Below the pieces are notes generated by a model. It was not told where the DNA came from, did no database searches, and saw only the letters and a program-made list of their open reading frames with translations. A stretch of 64,000 nt of DNA. It comes from Mesorhizobium sp. CA14 (GTDB lineage: Bacteria > Pseudomonadota > Alphaproteobacteria > Rhizobiales > Rhizobiaceae). Positions 60,501 through 64,000 of this stretch are shown one piece after another (positions within the stretch are counted from its first letter, which is position 1; every line of letters begins with the position of its first letter). Where the stretch lies: positions 57,501 through 121,500 of the forward strand of contig NZ_JAIUHR010000017.1 of assembly GCF_020165195.1 (NCBI RefSeq). Direction: 5' to 3'. Made by a program: the position numbers and the translations under genes.

Positions 60501-62264
60501 GTGAATCGGAAGGCAATGAAGACAAAGCAAGAATTCTCCTCCCTTTTACGGATCGCAATGTCGGACTGCGCTCAGGGCTTGTTTGGCGTTGGGCTTTTTT
60601 CAGCGGTGACGAACCTGCTGGCGCTGACCGGGTCTCTCTATATGCTCCAGGTCTACGATCGGGTGCTGCCCTCCCAGAGTGTTCCGACCCTGGTCGGGTT
60701 GACGATTGGAATGCTGGGCCTTTACGCGGCCTACGGGCTCCTCGATTTCGTGCGGCTTCGTCTCTTGGTCCGCATTGCCAGCCGCCTCTACAGAAACCTG
60801 CACCAAAGGGCATTCGCGATATCGGTGCTTTTGCCGCTCAAGGCCGGACGGGAGGCGGACAGGCTCAATCCGTTGCGGGATCTTGATCAACTGCGTGGCT
60901 TTCTCTCGGGATCCGGGCCGACCGTCATATTCGATGCGCCCTGGATTCCGTTCTATCTGCTGATCATCTATCTGCTGCACCCGTCGCTTGGCGTGCTGGC
61001 GACGATCGGCGCTCTTGTCGTGGTGGCGCTGACCGCGGTCGCGGAGATCTTCGGTCGCGGGCCTGCCAGACTGACATCCGAAGCCATGATCTCGCAGCGC
61101 GCCCTTGCCGAGTCAGGCCGCCGCAATGCGGAGGTCGTCCACGCGATGGGCCTCTCTTCCAGACTGTCCGGGCGCTGGAGCGACATCGTTCATAGCTACC
61201 TGACGCATCAGGAGCGACTCTCCGACATCATAGGAGGGACCGGTTCATTGTCGAAAGCGCTGAGGATGGCGCTGCAGTCTTCAGTGCTGGGCCTCGGCGC
61301 CTATCTGGTCATCGGCGGCGAAGCGTCCCCCGGTGTGATCATCGCATCGTCGATATTGCTGGGCCGTGCGCTTGCTCCGGTCGATGCGGCGATCGCAAAC
61401 TGGAAAGGCTTTCTGGCGACGCGGCACAGCTATTTCCAGCTCAAGTCGATGTTGGACTCGTTCGAAGACCCGATCGAACCCTTGGAATTGCCCCGGCCGC
61501 AAACGCGGCTGACCGTCGAGACGTTGACGGTAGCGCCGCCAGGCATGCCAAAGCCGACCGTGCTCGACGTAAGTTTCCAACTGTCCAGTGGCGCGGGCAT
61601 GGCCATCGTGGGCCCGAGCGGTTCCGGGAAGACGACGCTCGTGCGGGCCCTGGTCGGAGCCTGGAGGCCGCTCAACGGCAAGGTAAGGCTGGACGGGGCC
61701 CCTCTCGATCAGTGGGACCCTCATTCGCTCGGCGCTCACATCGGCTATCTGCCGCAGGACGTTGAGCTTTTCGATGGAACCGTGGCGGACAATATCTCGA
61801 GGTTCGGCGGCAAGAGCGATCCCAAAGGCGTGCTCGCAGCCGCCAGGGCTGCGGGTGTCTATTCGATGATTATGCATCTGCCGGAGGGTTTCCAAACCCG
61901 CATCGGCGAGGGAGGCAGGGCCTTGTCGGCGGGCCAGAGGCAATTGATCGGCCTCGCCAGGGCGCTCTATGGCGAGCCATTTCTGGTCGTTCTGGACGAG
62001 CCTAACTCAAATCTCGATGTCGAAGGTGATGCCGCACTTGCCGGAGCGATTCTGGCCGTGCGCCAACGCGGAGGCATCGTGATCGTTGTCGCGCACCGCC
62101 CGTCCGCTCTCACCAATATTGATCAGGTTCTGGTGCTGGCCAACGGCATGGTCCGCTCGTTTGGCTCCCGCGAGGAGGTCTTGGCGGGCATGACGCGACC
62201 ACCCGTTCCCGCCACCCACCGTCCGATCATTCCGACCCAAAGAGGCGTGACCGGCCATGCGTGA
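60501..62264 (+). CDS. prtD: Type I secretion ABC transporter, PrtD family
   Basis: 587 residues from a GTG at 60501, or 582 from an ATG at 60516 (MKTKQEF), which has GGAAGG just two bases upstream. Six membrane segments occupy residues ~25-320 (SAVTNLLALTGSLYMLQVYD and following). The nucleotide-binding domain has Walker A IVGPSGSGKTTLV, signature ALSAGQRQLIGLARAL and Walker B FLVVLDEPNSNLD. It lacks an N-terminal C39 peptidase domain, as in transporters for RTX proteins with uncleaved C-terminal signals. The stop overlaps the start of the fusion-protein gene by eight bases. TolC is not in the window. Confidence 0.93.
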   Translation: MNRKAMKTKQEFSSLLRIAMSDCAQGLFGVGLFSAVTNLLALTGSLYMLQVYDRVLPSQSVPTLVGLTIGMLGLYAAYGLLDFVRLRLLVRIASRLYRNLHQRAFAISVLLPLKAGREADRLNPLRDLDQLRGFLSGSGPTVIFDAPWIPFYLLIIYLLHPSLGVLATIGALVVVALTAVAEIFGRGPARLTSEAMISQRALAESGRRNAEVVHAMGLSSRLSGRWSDIVHSYLTHQERLSDIIGGTGSLSKALRMALQSSVLGLGAYLVIGGEASPGVIIASSILLGRALAPVDAAIANWKGFLATRHSYFQLKSMLDSFEDPIEPLELPRPQTRLTVETLTVAPPGMPKPTVLDVSFQLSSGAGMAIVGPSGSGKTTLVRALVGAWRPLNGKVRLDGAPLDQWDPHSLGAHIGYLPQDVELFDGTVADNISRFGGKSDPKGVLAAARAAGVYSMIMHLPEGFQTRIGEGGRALSAGQRQLIGLARALYGEPFLVVLDEPNSNLDVEGDAALAGAILAVRQRGGIVIVVAHRPSALTNIDQVLVLANGMVRSFGSREEVLAGMTRPPVPATHRPIIPTQRGVTGHA

Positions 62265-63630
62265 CGTCTTGCCTCGCGTTTTTGCGGACCTGCGGTCCTA
62301 TGCCGGCTTCGGTGCTGCTTCGCGCTCCGCAGGCGCGAAGTTGTTCAAGCCGCCCGGCAGCCTCGGCCCAAGCTTGGCTCTTGGCCTGGGGGTGACTTGT
62401 CTGCTGGTGGTTGGCGGAGGGCTGTGGCTCGGCTTGACGGAGATTGCCGGTGCCGTGATCGCTCCCGCGACCGTGGTGGTTGAAAGCAATACCAAGAAGG
62501 TGCAGCACCAGGCCGGCGGCACGATCAGCGGCATCTTTGCACAGGATGGCGATCATGTCCGGGCGGGCGACGTATTGGTCAGGCTGGATGATACGCTGGC
62601 AAGCACAAACCTTCAGATCATCAGCGAGGATTTCGATCGCGCAACAGCGCGGCTTGCCCGTCTGGAGGCGGAGCGTCAGGGGCTGACGACGATGCAGCTT
62701 CCGGCCGCTCTTCAAGCGGAGATGAACAAGCCAAGCGTGGTGGCGCTGGTCAATGGCGAGCGCGCCTTGCTCGAGACGCGGGCTTCGGAATTGGCCGGCC
62801 AAAAAACGCTTCTTCGCAGCCAAACCGAACAGATCCAGCGACAGCTCGAAGGCCTGAAGGCCCAGCAGGCCGCGATGGATGAATCCGCAGCTTTGCTAGG
62901 CCGCGATCTCACCGATGTGGACGCGCTCTACTCCAAGAAACTGGTTTCGAAAGAGAGGCTCAGCAACGTCAGGCTGGACGCGACACGCGCCAAAGGGGAG
63001 TCCGGGCGGCTGGCTGCGGCCGTGGCGGAAGCGCAGGTCAAGATCACCGAAACCGAGTTGCAGGTTCTGCAGCTTGACGAGCAAAGGCGCAGCGAAGTGA
63101 CCAAGGAGCTGCGCGAAACGGAAGCCAAACGGACCGAACTCGCCGAACGCAAGATCGTGGCGCAGGACGAGCTGACCAAAACTGAAATCCGCGCCTCGCA
63201 ATCGGGAACGATACAGCAATCCACCGTCCACACGATTGGCGGTGTAATCGCTCCAGGGGAATTGCTGATGACGATCGTCCCCGATACGGACGATCTTGTC
63301 GTGGACGCGCTCATTCCTCCGGCGCGGGTGGATGACATTCAGCCAGGTCAGCCGGTCTCAATCCGTTTTCCGGCATTCGATGCCGGCACGACACCCGCCT
63401 GCCAGGGCGCGGTGAAGTGGATTTCCGCAGACTTGATCAAGGACCCGCAGCGTCAGCTCTCCTATTTCTCGGCACGCATCAGCGTCGACAACAAGACGGG
63501 CTGCCTGAGGGATGCGAAGGTGCTCAAGCCCGGCATGCCGGCCGAGGTTCACATAAGCACAGGCCAGCGCAGTGTCTGGTCCTATCTGCTGAAGCCGCTC
63601 ACCGACCAAATGTCACGCGCTTTCCGATAG
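62257..63630 (+). CDS. prtE: Type I secretion membrane fusion protein, PrtE/HlyD family
   Basis: 457 residues. A short cytoplasmic start precedes one membrane segment (about 38-62, LALGLGVTCLLVVGGGLWLG), a biotinyl-lipoyl-like part (KKVQHQAGGTISGIFAQDGD), a long coiled coil (about residues 110-310, with SKKLVSKERLSNVRLDATRA) and a C-terminal beta-barrel (IRASQSGTIQQSTVHTIGGV, PGQPVSIRFPAFD). It bridges the ABC transporter to a TolC-type channel. Coupled to prtD by overlapping start and stop. Cargo is most likely the two RTX proteins of this window. Confidence 0.93.
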   Translation: MRDVLPRVFADLRSYAGFGAASRSAGAKLFKPPGSLGPSLALGLGVTCLLVVGGGLWLGLTEIAGAVIAPATVVVESNTKKVQHQAGGTISGIFAQDGDHVRAGDVLVRLDDTLASTNLQIISEDFDRATARLARLEAERQGLTTMQLPAALQAEMNKPSVVALVNGERALLETRASELAGQKTLLRSQTEQIQRQLEGLKAQQAAMDESAALLGRDLTDVDALYSKKLVSKERLSNVRLDATRAKGESGRLAAAVAEAQVKITETELQVLQLDEQRRSEVTKELRETEAKRTELAERKIVAQDELTKTEIRASQSGTIQQSTVHTIGGVIAPGELLMTIVPDTDDLVVDALIPPARVDDIQPGQPVSIRFPAFDAGTTPACQGAVKWISADLIKDPQRQLSYFSARISVDNKTGCLRDAKVLKPGMPAEVHISTGQRSVWSYLLKPLTDQMSRAFR

Positions 63631-63693
63631 GCAAACACAGGATCCGATTCGGCGCTTCCGCCGCCGCCACTCCTCACAGCTGCGCGCCTTGAA

Positions 63694-63744
63694 GCGCGTC
63701 GCGCTGAAACGGATTCAGGCGACGCGCCTTAAGTCTTTGTTTTT
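63694..63744 (+). terminator. Hairpin with T-run past prtE
   Basis: Arms GCGCGTCGC (63694-63702) and GCGACGCGC (63719-63727) pair perfectly over a 16-base loop, followed by CTTAAGTCTTTGTTTTT. It is 64 bases past the prtE stop and may also be a dispersed repeat. Confidence 0.6.
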
Positions 63745-63745
63745 G

Positions 63746-63794
63746 ATGCATGTCGTTGTCCCAGATCCGCCGCACACTTCTGGGCGACATGCAT
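63746..63794. repeat. Dispersed palindrome, copy 2 (partner at 17099)
   Basis: Arms ATGCATGTCG...CCCAGA and TTCTGGGCGACATGCAT pair with a small interruption, as in the copy at 17099-17145. The rest of the sequence to the window end (63795-64000) holds no gene I can support. Confidence 0.75.
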
Positions 63795-64000
63795 TAGCTT
63801 CCGAAAAACGCGGAGGCGTGCCCGCCCGACCGCACGTCCTTAGGCCGCCGGCGTCCTTCGTTCGCATGGCAAAAAAATCAGCAAGAGCTGATATGTCTTG
63901 GTTCAGCCGGCGCCATGTTTTTCGGTTGTGTGCGTCAAGTTCTGCAAAAGGGGCGGCCACGAGGCTGGTCATGCGGCTTGGCGCAGAGCGAGCTTCTTGT

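Noticed and set aside
63715..63972. 85-codon minus-strand frame at the window end
   Set aside because: Its C-terminal half is translated palindromic repeats; the N-terminal half has no recognisable feature. Possibly a small real peptide, but unsupported.
63969..64000. A possible C-terminal tail (KKLALRQAA, stop) of a minus-strand gene cut by the right edge
   Set aside because: Only nine codons are visible, too few to support a gene.

Overview
The window looks like chromosomal DNA from a Rhizobiales alphaproteobacterium, most likely Mesorhizobium or a close relative. Reasons: high-GC codon use; a plant-type GshA; DUF768, DUF1127 and DUF3422 proteins; ExoF/ExoP/LpsL-like polysaccharide genes; an HWE-type histidine kinase; and several families of short palindromic intergenic repeats. 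No rRNA or tRNA genes were seen. The genus is an inference from gene content.

Positions 1-21.4 kb read as conserved housekeeping chromosome. It holds the end of an L,D-transpeptidase, a divergent folD, a glycolate oxidase operon (glcD-[DUF559]-glcE-glcF) interrupted by a repeat-flanked endonuclease-like gene, a DUF3422 protein, a GntR regulator with an LldD-type hydroxy-acid dehydrogenase, a PPP phosphatase, a class I glutamine amidotransferase, rsmE, gshA, a DUF937 repeat protein, DUF1127 with a divergent LysR regulator, xseA and an S58 (DmpA-type) peptidase.

At 21.4-22.1 kb there is debris, including the last ~48 codons of a GntR/FCD regulator. This marks the edge of an accessory block that runs to ~63.6 kb. 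The block is a surface/extracellular polysaccharide locus. On the minus strand it has a UDP-uronate epimerase, then a 36.9-30.9 kb operon (nucleotidyltransferase, aminotransferase, initiating sugar-phosphate transferase, 4,6-dehydratase-like SDR, broken beta-propeller gene, ExoF, HemK-like methyltransferase), and a 57.7-51.0 kb operon (GT4 glycosyltransferase, Wzy/ligase-like protein, asparagine synthase, ExoP/GumC-like co-polymerase). A Wzx-like flippase, a P-loop kinase-like protein, a secreted propeller protein, an acyltransferase and methyltransferases complete a Wzx/Wzy-type pathway. A response regulator, a histidine kinase and a LuxR protein sit in the middle.

Inside this locus, at 23.3-30.9 kb, is a tightly coupled plus-strand operon: free-standing adenylation-carrier-thioesterase protein, NAD synthetase-like protein, asparagine synthase, AMP-forming ligase and acyl carrier protein. 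It looks like a small acyl/amide biosynthetic module that could make a non-sugar decoration or a small molecule. It is the best candidate here for an undescribed system. The far end carries a type I secretion ABC transporter and membrane fusion protein (60.5-63.6 kb) next to one of two paralogous RTX proteins with a glycoside-hydrolase-like N-terminal half. The secretion pair probably exports both proteins, which could then act on the polysaccharide outside the cell. A group II intron remnant and an IS256-type transposase pseudogene (49.3-50.9 kb) split the locus and show past rearrangement.
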